Shown here: in pieces, positions 11,039-21,780 of the stretch
How positions within the stretch are numbered: position 1 is the first letter of the stretch
Layout: each line of letters opens with the position of its first letter
Assembly: GCA_963513935.1 (NCBI GenBank)
Contig: OY740769.1
Span: 31,523,120-31,587,119, forward strand
Direction of reading: 5' to 3'
DNA length: 64,000 nt
Origin: Aphrophora alni
Lineage: Eukaryota > Arthropoda > Insecta > Hemiptera > Aphrophoridae
Translations under genes and position numbers: made by a program
Notes under the pieces: generated by a model
Database searches by the model: none
What the model saw: only the letters and a program-made list of their open reading frames with translations
Told to the model about the DNA's origin: nothing

Positions 11039-14000
11039 CTTATGTATATAGTCTAGATGGAACATGCAACAATGCATACCTAATGTCTACAGTTGTTACA
11101 TTTCTATAAGGAAAGTTAAAGTTAGGCCTACTTATTTATATAGTCTAGATGGAACATGCAACAATGCATACATAATGTCTACAGTTGTTACATTTCTATA
11201 AGGAAAGTTAAAGTTAGGCCTACTTATGTATATAGTCTAGATGGAACATGCAACAATGCATACATAATGTCTACAGTTGTTACATTTCTATAAGGAAAGT
11301 TAAAGTTAGGCCTACTTATTTATATAGTCTAGATGGAACATGCAACAATGCATACATAATGTCTACAGTTGTTACATTTCTATAAGGAAAGTTAAAGTTA
11401 GGCCTACTTATGTATATAGTCTAGATGGAACATGCAACAATGCATACCTAATGTCTACAGTTGTTACATTTCTATAAGGAAAGTTAAAGTTAAGCCTACT
11501 TATTTATATAGTCTAGATGGAACATGCAACAATGCATACATAATGTCTACAGTTGTTACATTTCTATAAGGAAAGTTAAAGTTAGGCCTACTTATTTATA
11601 TAGTCTAGATGGAACATGCAACAATGCATACATAATGTCTACAGTTGTTACATTTCTATAAGGAAAGTTTAAGTTAGGCCTACTTATGTATATAGTCTAG
11701 ATGGAACATGCAACAATGCACACCTAATGTCTACAGTTGTTACATTTCTATAAGGAAAGTTAAAGTTAGGCCTACTTATGTATATAGTCTAGATGGAACA
11801 TGCAACAATGCACACCTAATGTCTACAGTTGTTACATTTCTATAAGGAAAGTTAAAGTTAGGCCTACTTATTTATATAGTCTAGATGGAACATGCAACAA
11901 TGCATACATAATGTCTACAGTTGTTACATTTCTATAAGGAAAGTTAAAGTTAGGCCTACTTATGTATATAGTCTAGATGGAACATGCAACAATGCATACA
12001 TAATGTCTACAGTTGTTACATTTCTATAAGGAAAGTTAAAGTTAGGCCTACTTATTTATATAGTCTAGATGGAACATGCAACAATGCATACATAATGTCT
12101 ACAGTTGTTACATTTCTATAAGGAAAGTTAAAGTTAGGCCTACTTATTTATATAGTCTAGATGGAACATGCAACAATGCATACATAATGTCTACAGTTGT
12201 TACATTTCTATAAGGAAAGTTAAAGTTAGGCCTACTTATTTATATAGTCTAGATGGAACATGCAACAATGCATACATAATGTCTACAGTTGTTACATTTC
12301 TATAAGGAAAGTTAAAGTTAGGCCTACTTATGTATATAGTCTAGATGGAACATGCAACAATGCATACCTAATGTCTACAGTTGTTACATTTCTATAAGGA
12401 AAGTTAAAGTTAGGCCTACTTATTTATATAGTCTAGATGGAACATGCAACAATGCATACATAATGTCTACAGTTGTTACATTTCTATAAGGAAAGTTAAA
12501 GTTAGGCCTACTTATGTATATAGTCTAGATGGAACATGCAACAATGCATACATAATGTCTACAGTTGTTACATTTCTATAAGGAAAGTTAAAGTTAGGCC
12601 TACTTATTTATATAGTCTAGATGGAACATGCAACAATGCATACATAATGTCTACAGTTGTTACATTTCTATAAGGAAAGTTAAAGTTAGGCCTACTTATT
12701 TATATAGTCTAGATGGAACATGCAACAATGCATACATAATGTCTACAGTTGTTACATTTCTATAAGGAAAGTTAAAGTTAGTTCTACTTATGTATATAGT
12801 CTAGATGGAACATGCAACAATGCATACCTAATGTCTACAGTTGTTACATTTCTATAAGGAAAGTTAAAGTTAGGCCTACTTATTTATATAGTCTAGATGG
12901 AACATGCAACAATGCATACATAATGTCTACAGTTGTTACATTTCTATAAGGAAAGTTAAAGTTAGGCCTACTTATGTATATAGTCTAGATGGAACATGCA
13001 ACAATGCATACCTAATGTCTACAGTTGTTACATTTCTATAAGGAAAGTTAAAGTTAGGCCTACTTATGTATATAGTCTAGATGGAACATGCAACAATGCA
13101 TACATAATGTCTACAGTTGTTACATTTCTATAAGGAAAGTTAAAGTTAGGCCTACTTATTTATATAGTCTAGATGGAACATGCAACAATGCATACATAAA
13201 GTCTACAGTTGTTACATTTCTATAAGGAAAGTTAAAGTTAGGCCTACTTATGTATATAGTGTAGATGGAACATGCAACAATGCACACCTAATGTCTACAG
13301 TTGTTACATTTCTATAAGGAAAGTTAAAGTTAGGCCTACTTATTTATATAGTCTAGATGGAACATGCAACAATGCATACATAATGTCTACAGTTGTTACA
13401 TTTCTATAAGGAAAGTTAAAGTTAGGCCTACTTATGTATATAGTCTAGATGGAACATGCAACAATGCACACCTAATGTCTACAGTTGTTACATTTCTATA
13501 AGGAAAGTTAAAGTTAGGCCTACTTATTTATATAGTCTAGATGGAACATGCAACAATGCATACATAATGTCTACAGTTGTTACATTTCTATAAGGAAAGT
13601 TAAAGTTAGGCCTACTTATTTATATAGTCTAGATGGAACATGCAACAATGCATACCTAATGTCTACAGTTGTTACATTTCTATAAGGAAAGTTAAAGTTA
13701 GGCCTACTTATTTATATAGTCTAGATGGAACATGCAACAATGCATACATAATGTCTACAGTTGTTACATTTCTATAAGGAAAGTTAAAGTTAGGCCTACT
13801 TATTTATATAGTCTAGATGGAACATGCAACAATGCACACCTAATGTCTACAGTTGTTACATTTCTATAAGGAAAGTTAAAGTTAGGCCTACTTATTTATA
13901 TAGTCTAGATGGAACATGCAACAATGCATACATAATGTCTACAGTTGTTACATTTCTATAAGGAAAGTTAAAGTTAGGCCTACTTATGTATATAGTCTAG

Positions 14001-15884
14001 ATGGAACATGCAACAATGCACACCTAATGTCTACAGTTGTTACATTTCTATAAGGAAAGTTAAAGTTAGGCCTACTTATTTATATAGTCTAGATGGAACA
14101 TGCAACAATGCATACATAAAGTCTACAGTTGTTACATTTCTATAAGGAAAGTTAAAGTTAGGCCTACTTATTTATATAGTCTAGATGGAACATGCAACAA
14201 TGCATACATAATGTCTACAGTTGTTACATTTCTATAAGGAAAGTTAAAGTTAGGCCTACTTATGTATATAGTCTAGATGGAACATGCAACAATGCACACC
14301 TAATGTCTACAGTTGTTACATTTCTATAAGGAAAGTTAAAGTTAGGCCTACTTATTTATATAGTCTAGATGGAACATGCAACAATGCATACATAATGTCT
14401 ACAGTTGTTACATTTCTATAAGGAAAGTTAAAGTTAGGCCTACTTATTTATATAGTCTAGATGGAACATGCAACAATGCATACATAATGTCTACAGTTGT
14501 TACATTTCTATAAGGAAAGTTAAAGTTAGGCCTACTTATTTATATAGTCTAGATGGAACATGCAACAATGCACACCTAATGTCTACAGTTGTTACATTTC
14601 TATAAGGAAAGTTAAAGTTAGGCCTACTTATTTATATAGTCTAGATGGAACATGCAACAATGCATACATAATGTCTACAGTTGTTACATTTCTATAAGGA
14701 AAGTTAAAGTTAGGCCTACTTATGTATATAGTCTAGATGGAACATGCAACAATGCATACATAATGTCTACAGTTGTTACATTTCTATAAGGAAAGTTAAA
14801 GTTAGGCCTACTTATTTATATAGTCTAAATGGAACATGCAACAATGCATACATAATGTCTACAGTTGTTACATTTCTATAAGGAAAGTTAAAGTTAGGCC
14901 TACTTATTTATATAGTCTAGATGGAACATGCAACAATGCATACATAATGTCTACAGTTGTTACATTTCTATAAGGAAAGTTAAAGTTAGGCCTACTTATT
15001 TATATAGTCTAGATGGAACATGCAACAATGCATACATAATGTCTACAGTTGTTACATTTCTATAAGGAAAGTTAAAGTTAGGCCTACTTATGTATATAGT
15101 CTAGATGGAACATGCAACAATGCATACCTAATGTCTACAGTTGTTACATTTCTATAAGGAAAGTTAAAGTTAGGCCTACTTATTTATATAGTCTAGATGG
15201 AACATGCAACAATGCATACATAATGTCTACAGTTGTTACATTTCTATAAGGAAAGTTAAAGTTAGGCCTACTTATTTATATAGTCTAGATGGAACATGCA
15301 ACAATGCATACATAATGTCTACAGTTGTTACATTTCTATAAGGAAAGTTAAAGTTAGGCCTACTTATTTATATAGTCTAGATGGAACATGCAACAATGCA
15401 TACATAATGTCTACAGTTGTTACATTTCTATAAGGAAAGTTAAAGTTAGGCCTACTTATGTATATAGTCTAGATGGAACATGCAACAATGCACACCTAAT
15501 GTCTACAGTTGTTACATTTCTATAAGGAAAGTTAAAGTTAGGCCTACTTATTTATATAGTCTAGATGGAACATGCAACAATGCATACATAATGTCTACAG
15601 TTGTTACATTTCTATAAGGAAAGTTAAAGTTAGGCCTACTTATGTATATAGTCTAGATGGAACATGCAACAATGCACACCTAATGTCTACAGTTGTTACA
15701 TTTCTATAAGGAAAGTTAAAGTTAGGCCTACTTATTTATATAGTCTAGATGGAACATGCAACAATGCATACATAATGTCTACAGTTGTTACATTTCTATA
15801 AGGAAAGTTAAAGTTAGGCCTACTTATGTATATAGTCTAGATGGAACATGCAACAATGCATACATAATGTCTACATTCTATAAT

Positions 15885-16370
15885 TAACAATAACCAACTC
15901 GTAACTCAAACGGATGATGTAACTGAACCGCATTTAAACTAATTTTGAATGTTGTGGCCATCGGAATTTGTGTTGTCAGGACCTGGCCAGCTCGGAGCAA
16001 TTATCCGGAGCAGTCTAGAACCGCCACAAGCCCTCCACCTACATCACCTAAGGGTATTCTACTAATCTGACTAAAAACATTCATTTTATAACCTCATTTA
16101 TATGGAGAATGTAACAATCTGCTTGTTAGATCACCGTGTTCATGTACTACCTATTTATAATAGTCTCGTTGTTAGCGGAACTGAAGAAATTATCTCTAGG
16201 GTTTTTATAATAATTGTAATTAAAAACAAAATATGATTTATTAGAATTATCTCTAATATATAAATTCTTGTTATTGTAAGCTTTCTTATAGAAACGCCGA
16301 CATTTGAGATTATGAAATGTCTACAAATAGGAGTAATTTAGAACAATTTTGCTCACTGAATGTATAAATA
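15885..16370. other. Unique non-coding DNA right of the satellite
   Basis: Includes a GC-richer patch at about 15945-16060 (CAGGACCTGGCCAGCTCGG). No open frame or repeat match. It is a candidate conserved non-coding or exonic piece, unresolved. Confidence 0.3.
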
Positions 16371-16690
16371 TACAGGGTGTATATTAAATGTTAACATATT
16401 TTGGCAGATGTTCATTGGATCGTTTTAAGAAAAAAAAGTTCATATAAATACATGCCCGAAAACACTTCCCTTACGCTGATATTTTGTGTTTCTTTTTAAA
16501 AGAAATTTTATTATTCAGGAAATAAAACTATAGATTATAAGTTTGGTATGCAACATTTTACACATGTACCAGAAACCAAAATTTTATTTATTTATTTTTT
16601 TTTTCAAAATCATGACCATTTAAAAAGTCTAATGTCCCATATTTCTTAAACCATTAACGTTACACAAAAATTAGAAGAGGAAAAATATGT
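16371..16690. repeat. Possible degraded transposon end (ACAGGGTGT)
   Basis: Begins TATACAGGGTGTATATTAAA, a terminal motif common to several arthropod repeats. Similar starts occur at 21128 (AGGGTGTTTCG) and 43896 (ACAGGGTGTCTAG). No matching opposite terminus or coding region was found. Confidence 0.35.
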
Positions 16691-17932
16691 TGTTTTTTAA
16701 AGACAAATAACATTAGTTTTCCATTTTATATCTATGTCGAAGAATAACAGACTTATTGACAAAAAAAGTATATAAACTTGTTATTTTACTAATTATACTA
16801 CCAGTTATTGCTTATTGTTTAATATATTACACGTCACACAAAAAAATGTATTGTATTCTTGACATTTAGGCGGTTATATTTTATCTTTCTTTTAATTTAG
16901 ATGATAATAACAAGTGACTAAAATCAATTTTGTTACAATCTAACTTTCAGATAATTATTTATGATTATTTACTTGAAAGTCTTCTAAATTTAAGTTAAGC
17001 AATAAATTAGGCTCTCATTAGTTAAACATTGTGAACTAATAGTTAATTGCAACAAATAAAATTGATTTAACATCAACTTAAAGCAAATGCTTGAAGCTTC
17101 TCCCATTTTGTGTGATCCAGCATTCAAGACATTTGCCATCGAAAATGTTCAAAAATTCCATTAATGTTCTTGAAGTTTTCGTTCTTCCAAAGTGCTTCCT
17201 GGTGTATATTACACTAAACTCTTTACATAAGTATCCAATGATGCTCAAACAAGTGTTCATACATAAATAAGAAGAGTATTAGTAAAACATTTTTTTAAAT
17301 TAAAAAACTAAACTCCATGGCTCAACAGCCAATGAAGAACCTAAGTCTGCTAGACAGTTTTTCAATCGGTTAATTGTGTGGATAGCACATCGAAATTCCA
17401 GCCGCTGCTGTACTAACCTTCTCAACTAGAGGTCGCTACTAAATTGTACCTTCCCAATGACACTGGGTGAATTCCGTAAATATTTGAAAACATAACCTCA
17501 ATACTTATATAAAATCATTAATCTAGTTGTTGTAGTTTTATTAAAATCTAACGTATCTGGTAGGTTGGAGTATTCGTTGAATATGATGTAAAAATAGCTT
17601 TAAAAATTTCAAAAAGGCAGCCGTTTGTAACGGTTCTTCGATAAATCCTTCTTATCCTTCAGGAGCGTGTAATACATTAATTTAGTGCCACTGGCGATCT
17701 GTCAAAGTTGAGTTGATACATAAAAACAGTAGCCTACAGTATTTTATTTTAAATGAAACTTGAGGATACTCTTGATAGTTAGTGTTTTGTTCCACACCTT
17801 TAAGTTTTCTGTTGTTATTTAAATGGTGAGCTTTATTAAAGTTTTAACGATTTCATTGATGAATTTTTGGTCAATAATAAAACACTGTAAATTTCTCTAT
17901 AGATATTTTAACTTCAAGAACTATAAAACGAA

Positions 17933-17934
<2 letters not shown>
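16691..17934. other. AT-rich non-coding DNA
   Basis: No gene recognised. The segment 17316-17480 (CATGGCTCAACAGCCAATGA onward) is less AT-rich and could be an old short repeat, but no second copy was seen here. Confidence 0.35.

Positions 17935-17978
<44 letters not shown>
17935..17978. repeat. Poly(T) tract of 44 bases
   Basis: Uninterrupted T run. It could be the poly(A) end of a minus-strand retroposed sequence, but no body of such an element is recognisable next to it. Confidence 0.9.
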
Positions 17979-17984
<6 letters not shown>

Positions 17985-18804
17985 CAATTTTACAAAAAAA
18001 TCCAGATTTTGCAATTTTACTGTGCGTAGTAGAGGGAATACTTTACAATGTGATAAACAAAATCGATGGTTAGTTTTCGCGAAAATATCTGTTTAAGGTT
18101 TCTTGGGTCCCTAAAAGTTTAAAACGATGTCCGTGTCGGTCACACAAAATGCTAACGGGTAGATCGTTTGGTCAAAATCTGCACATGGACAAATTTCAAT
18201 CAATTTTCCTGGTTTTAATTCTCTTTTTCTTTATATCTTTAAATTTATTATTAATATTAAATTATGAAAATTGTGATTTTCACAAATCTGCTTTCACCGA
18301 TTTTTATCAAGTTTACTAAAATGTTGCACCTAATGATAAAAACGTCGCCCTTCTCTCCAAACGCGGATTTACATTAAATTACCTTGATTTCTGTCCGTCT
18401 ACAATCGACTTTATTATCTTATTAAATTACCGGTTTCCACAGATAAGTACTGTCATCATCATAAAAACAAATATAAGTACAAGGAATTAACTGGCACAAA
18501 TTAAATAAACTAAACAGTCACATAAAAACATGTCGCCACAAATACAATAAGAAAATGAGAACTTTGTTTTATATAAATATCACTGGAAGCTAATCACTGA
18601 TAAATATCATATTTATAATAATGATATTGATAATAAATATCACTGATCAATGTCACTGGAAATGTGTCTGATGGTCAACTGAGTTGATTCCCATACAACA
18701 GTCATTCATTTATTTGCTTATCTGAGGTTGATTCATTGAAGGGAGATTACAGTATTGAATATTTCAACTTTAATGTAATAGCAGATATTTCTTGTTGAAA
18801 CTCC
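17979..18804. other. AT-rich non-coding DNA
   Basis: No gene recognised. A short local tandem of 'aatatcactga' motifs lies at about 18570-18660. Confidence 0.35.
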
Positions 18805-18951
18805 ATATTCAAGGATAAAATAAAGCAAAAGCTTAAAGTTTCAAATATTTAACAGTTGCCCGACGATGCCGCAAGGCGAAACAATTGTAGCTCATTTATA
18901 CTATTAAATATTTGAAACTTTAAGCTTTTGCTTTATTTTATCCTTGAATAT
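18805..18951. repeat. Perfect 48-bp inverted repeat at a Penelope-like element tail
   Basis: The arms at 18805-18852 and 18904-18951 are exact reverse complements, separated by 51 bp. Both arms encode the same peptide end, KDKIKQKLKVSNI plus stop: the left arm on the plus strand and the right arm on the minus strand. Two element tails therefore face each other. Inverted partial copies are a known habit of Penelope-like elements. Confidence 0.92.
18853..18903 (+). ncRNA. Hammerhead-ribozyme-like motif in the Penelope 3' region
   Basis: Between the arms of the inverted repeat, the plus strand shows CCGACGA (18860-18866), a GCC-GCAA-GGC stem-loop (18868-18877), GAAA (18878-18881) and a short ACAATTGT palindrome that could form stem III, then A at the cleavage position (18889). 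G18890-C18891 can pair with G18858-C18859 to begin stem I, which the 48-bp arms would extend after an internal loop. Hammerheads are known in Penelope-like elements. The core has C where the consensus CTGANGA has T, so activity is doubtful. Confidence 0.5.
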
Positions 18952-19300
18952 TTCATTTGAGGTATAATTTATTTTGTCATTTAATATGTTATAAGTATTG
19001 AATTTGGTTGCCCTGTAAACGTGGAATTCCTGCTTCGCGAAATTAGACTTTTGCTCATGTAAACTGGATTTAGGTAAATGTTCCTTGAATCTTTTCAAAA
19101 AAGATCGTCTTGTCTGTCCTATGAAAAAACTTGAGCAACTGGAGCAAGCTTGTAAATGCCAGAACATTAATTGATATATAAGTGGGTTTACCTATTCTCT
19201 TGTTGTTTCGTGATTTTTTGTGTTTTTCTTAATAGTCTATCTATAATATTTGTCGTGCAGCCGTTGGTGAATGCAATGTGCTTTATCGTATCCAGTACCT
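18904..19300 (-). pseudogene. Penelope-like retroelement, C-terminal GIY-YIG endonuclease region
   Basis: Penelope-like elements encode a reverse transcriptase fused to a C-terminal GIY-YIG nuclease that nicks target DNA. The minus strand from 19167 to 18904 is open for 87 codons. It carries CSSCSSFFIGQTRRSFLKRF then KEHLPKSS, matching the Cys-x-x-Cys and YIGQTGRSxxxRxxEH core of that nuclease. Upstream at about 19300-19201 another frame reads LDTIKHIAFTNGC then IIDRLLRKTQK, typical of the linker between RT and nuclease. A stop and a frame change separate the two parts. The RT domain itself (FADD-type motifs) was not found, so the copy is 5'-truncated and dead. Confidence 0.82.
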
Positions 19301-19650
19301 GGGCTTAACGGCATTTACAGTATAGCAGTTATATTTTTTGCGTCATTTTGATTGTTTACAATTTCATCGCGAATTGATTTTTTTCCCCCGAATGACCTTG
19401 GTTTAAGTGTCGTTCAGTCACTCATTATGTTAGAGTGTAGTTTTCGTTCACATTTCTATATAGACTTAATTATTTTTAACAGCTTAAGTTTAGTTTTAGC
19501 CAAAGTTTCCTTTCTCAGATTACTAATTTTATTGTTAGTTTCCAACATGGTTGACTCTGTTCTTATGCTGTAGATTTACCCCTTGATAACGGGAATTGAT
19601 ACATATCATCGAAACGTCATGTGTTCAATTTAATATAGACTACACAAATG
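19301..19650 (-). pseudogene. Possible further part of the Penelope-like element
   Basis: The minus strand at about 19570-19310 reads ESTMLETNNKISNLRKETLA, then KLKLLKIIKSI before a stop, then RSFGGKKSIRDEIVNNQND. It is Lys-rich and may be coiled. Its position fits the same element, but I cannot match it to a defined domain. A TTGATAA...ATCGAAACGTC block at 19582-19615 resembles the ribozyme-like motifs listed elsewhere. Confidence 0.35.
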
Positions 19651-21768
19651 ATGGCGAACTTGGGAAGAAACTATATCAATAATCATATTTTTGTTTTGCA
19701 TGTACCTTGGCAAAGGGATTTCGGTCATAAACTTTCATATTTCATCGAAAATTGATCTCAATATATTAAATAGATCTTCAAAGATGGTAGCCGGGATCAT
19801 TTTCATTTTAACTTTCGAACCTGATGATTTGGGTAGGTCTATAAATAATTTTATTTGCTTAAAGTTATGGTTTTGTATATAGAGTGTACGATGATTAGTG
19901 TATGTAGAGTTGATTATTTTGTATAGTTTAGATATCCACTTCCATTAAACTTTTTGAATTTTAACTGTTTCATTAAATTTTTGAATTTATGATTTCAATG
20001 ATATTTTTATTGCACTTGTAAAGAAAGTATCAAAATATGCATTAGTGGACAAACATGTATTATTGATTATTCATTCTAATTCGTTTAATTAGAAAGCGGC
20101 AACCACAAGAATGGAGATGAAAACTGTATTTTCTCAATCGATCGATGTCAATGCCACTGGTAGGTGACGCGAGCCTCCCACGGTATTTATTAAACTTGCG
20201 AGTCACCGCAGCTGACTTCGCACTGCTAAATATTATATTTGCATAGTTTGATGAGACCTAAACTGGTTTCTGCACCCTCCAGGAAAGACTAAATACAACA
20301 CATTAATTTGAAATTTTAAAAATCTTCGCAAACAGCTGATCACTGACACGATAGGACGCGAATTTTCGTTGTTGTTTTTTGTGTATCCACTGGTTTGACG
20401 GTATCGATTAACATATGTTGAAAACTGAAAACAGTCACCATTTTGAAAAGTTTCGATCATTTTTTTTCAATAAGAGTTAAAACATTTATTATTACGGCGA
20501 AGTGAAAAAACGATTTGAATCAATTGGAAAATAAATAAAGGCCGGGTTTCCAATATGAGCGAAGTAAGAACTCTACACTTAGGTACGTGGTAGCTTTCTG
20601 CTCTTCAAAAATGTTTTTATTTAAATATAAACAGATGTTAAGTTTATCAGTACTAAGAACGAAGATTGTGATGGCTTTTTTGTACTTTCTCGTGCCATAT
20701 GGTGTGTAGATTTTCATTGTGTGTGTGTGCTTGGGTAAGAGTGAAAAATTTCAAACAGTGTTTAAGCACTTTATATATTTTTTATAGAAATTCTCCCTTT
20801 TTGTCACATATAAGTCAAATTTATCAAACATGAACGAAAATAAAGCATATTGAATTAAATTATTTCTAATATTTGTCTTAATTAATAACAATACTGTACT
20901 GCAATAATTTCTGCAATTAAAATGGAAAAAAAAGTTGTTAAAGTACCTTAAACGCTGCTTAAAAGCTCGATGTTGTAAGAAAACGCCTACTTTTTATTAT
21001 TCAGTGCGTGTAAAATATATGCAAACGGCTCAATGTTTGAAGAACTGATTTAGGTAGACAAATGTTCGACCTTTCATTTTAAAGCTCTTAACCTGAGCTA
21101 TCTACTGGGTGGTACAAAATTTAAGAATATATAGGGTGTTTCGAAAAAACAACAATTTTTTTATTGAAACGCTATTATTATTTTTAAATATTCTAACAGG
21201 TCAATTTAAGATATTTAAAAGGAATTTAATTTTTTTTATTTATCTTTAATAACAACCGATTTATTGCGTTTTTAAAAATCCGGAATTTTGTAAACACAGT
21301 GTTAAACATTCTCTGCAGGGGTGAGTGAATAATTATTTATTATTGGATATTGCGATGTAAAGTAATCCAAAATGTATTGAAAATTACGTAACCGGTGCTG
21401 GATGTTCTAAAAATCAAAAAGTAAGCCGTCATATTTGTACACAAATTATTAGACTATCAATTATACTAACACATCAATTAATTGAAATTCTAGGAAATAA
21501 ATTAATACAGTGTAATTTAAATTCAGAACAAATAATATACTGCTTAGTAACACTTTTCCACACAAACATAAGTCAATAAAGCTAAAGCAACCAAGGTATT
21601 ACATTTAATGTATTACAACTTAAACAATACATAAGAAAACTGAAATAAAAAATAATTAGAAAAATCTGTAATAACAAAATAAATACAAATAATAAATTTA
21701 ATTAGTATTATAATAATTACAATAGTATATATGTGATATTATCTAACCGATAACTACTAAACCTAATT
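19651..21768. other. AT-rich non-coding DNA with one less AT-rich island
   Basis: No gene recognised. The island at 20090-20420 holds GACGCGAGCCTCCCACGG and two CAGCTG sites and could be regulatory or exonic. A transposon-like start (AGGGTGTTTCG) is at about 21133. Confidence 0.3.
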
Positions 21769-21780
21769 GGGGGGGGGGGG
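21769..21780. repeat. Poly(G) run of 12 bases
   Basis: Uninterrupted G run in AT-rich sequence, a possible assembly-sensitive site. Confidence 0.9.

Larger units (their letters stand above)
8406..15884. repeat. 92-bp satellite array, about 82 monomers
   Basis: Using TGTCTACAG as phase marker, the first unit starts at 8421 and is 87 bp long. From 8508 to 15868 the spacing is 92 bp for 80 steps with no net insertion or deletion. A monomer contains TGTCTACAGTTGTTACATTT, CTATAAGGAAAGTTAAAGTT, AGGCCTACTTATTTATATAG and TCTAGATGGAACATGCAACA. Two positions are commonly polymorphic: TATTTATA/TATGTATA, and CATACATAA against CACACCTAA or CATACCTAA. Other changes are rare. The array ends in a truncated unit in which 'ctaca' joins 'ttctata', an internal deletion, before unique sequence. 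No open frame spans it. The monomer resembles no gene or RNA that I know. Confidence 0.98.

Noticed and set aside
8406..15884. CRISPR array
   Set aside because: The whole 92-bp unit repeats without variable spacers, and the genome is eukaryotic.
19352..19573. 73-codon plus-strand reading frame
   Set aside because: It is antisense to the Lys-rich minus-strand part of the Penelope-like element.
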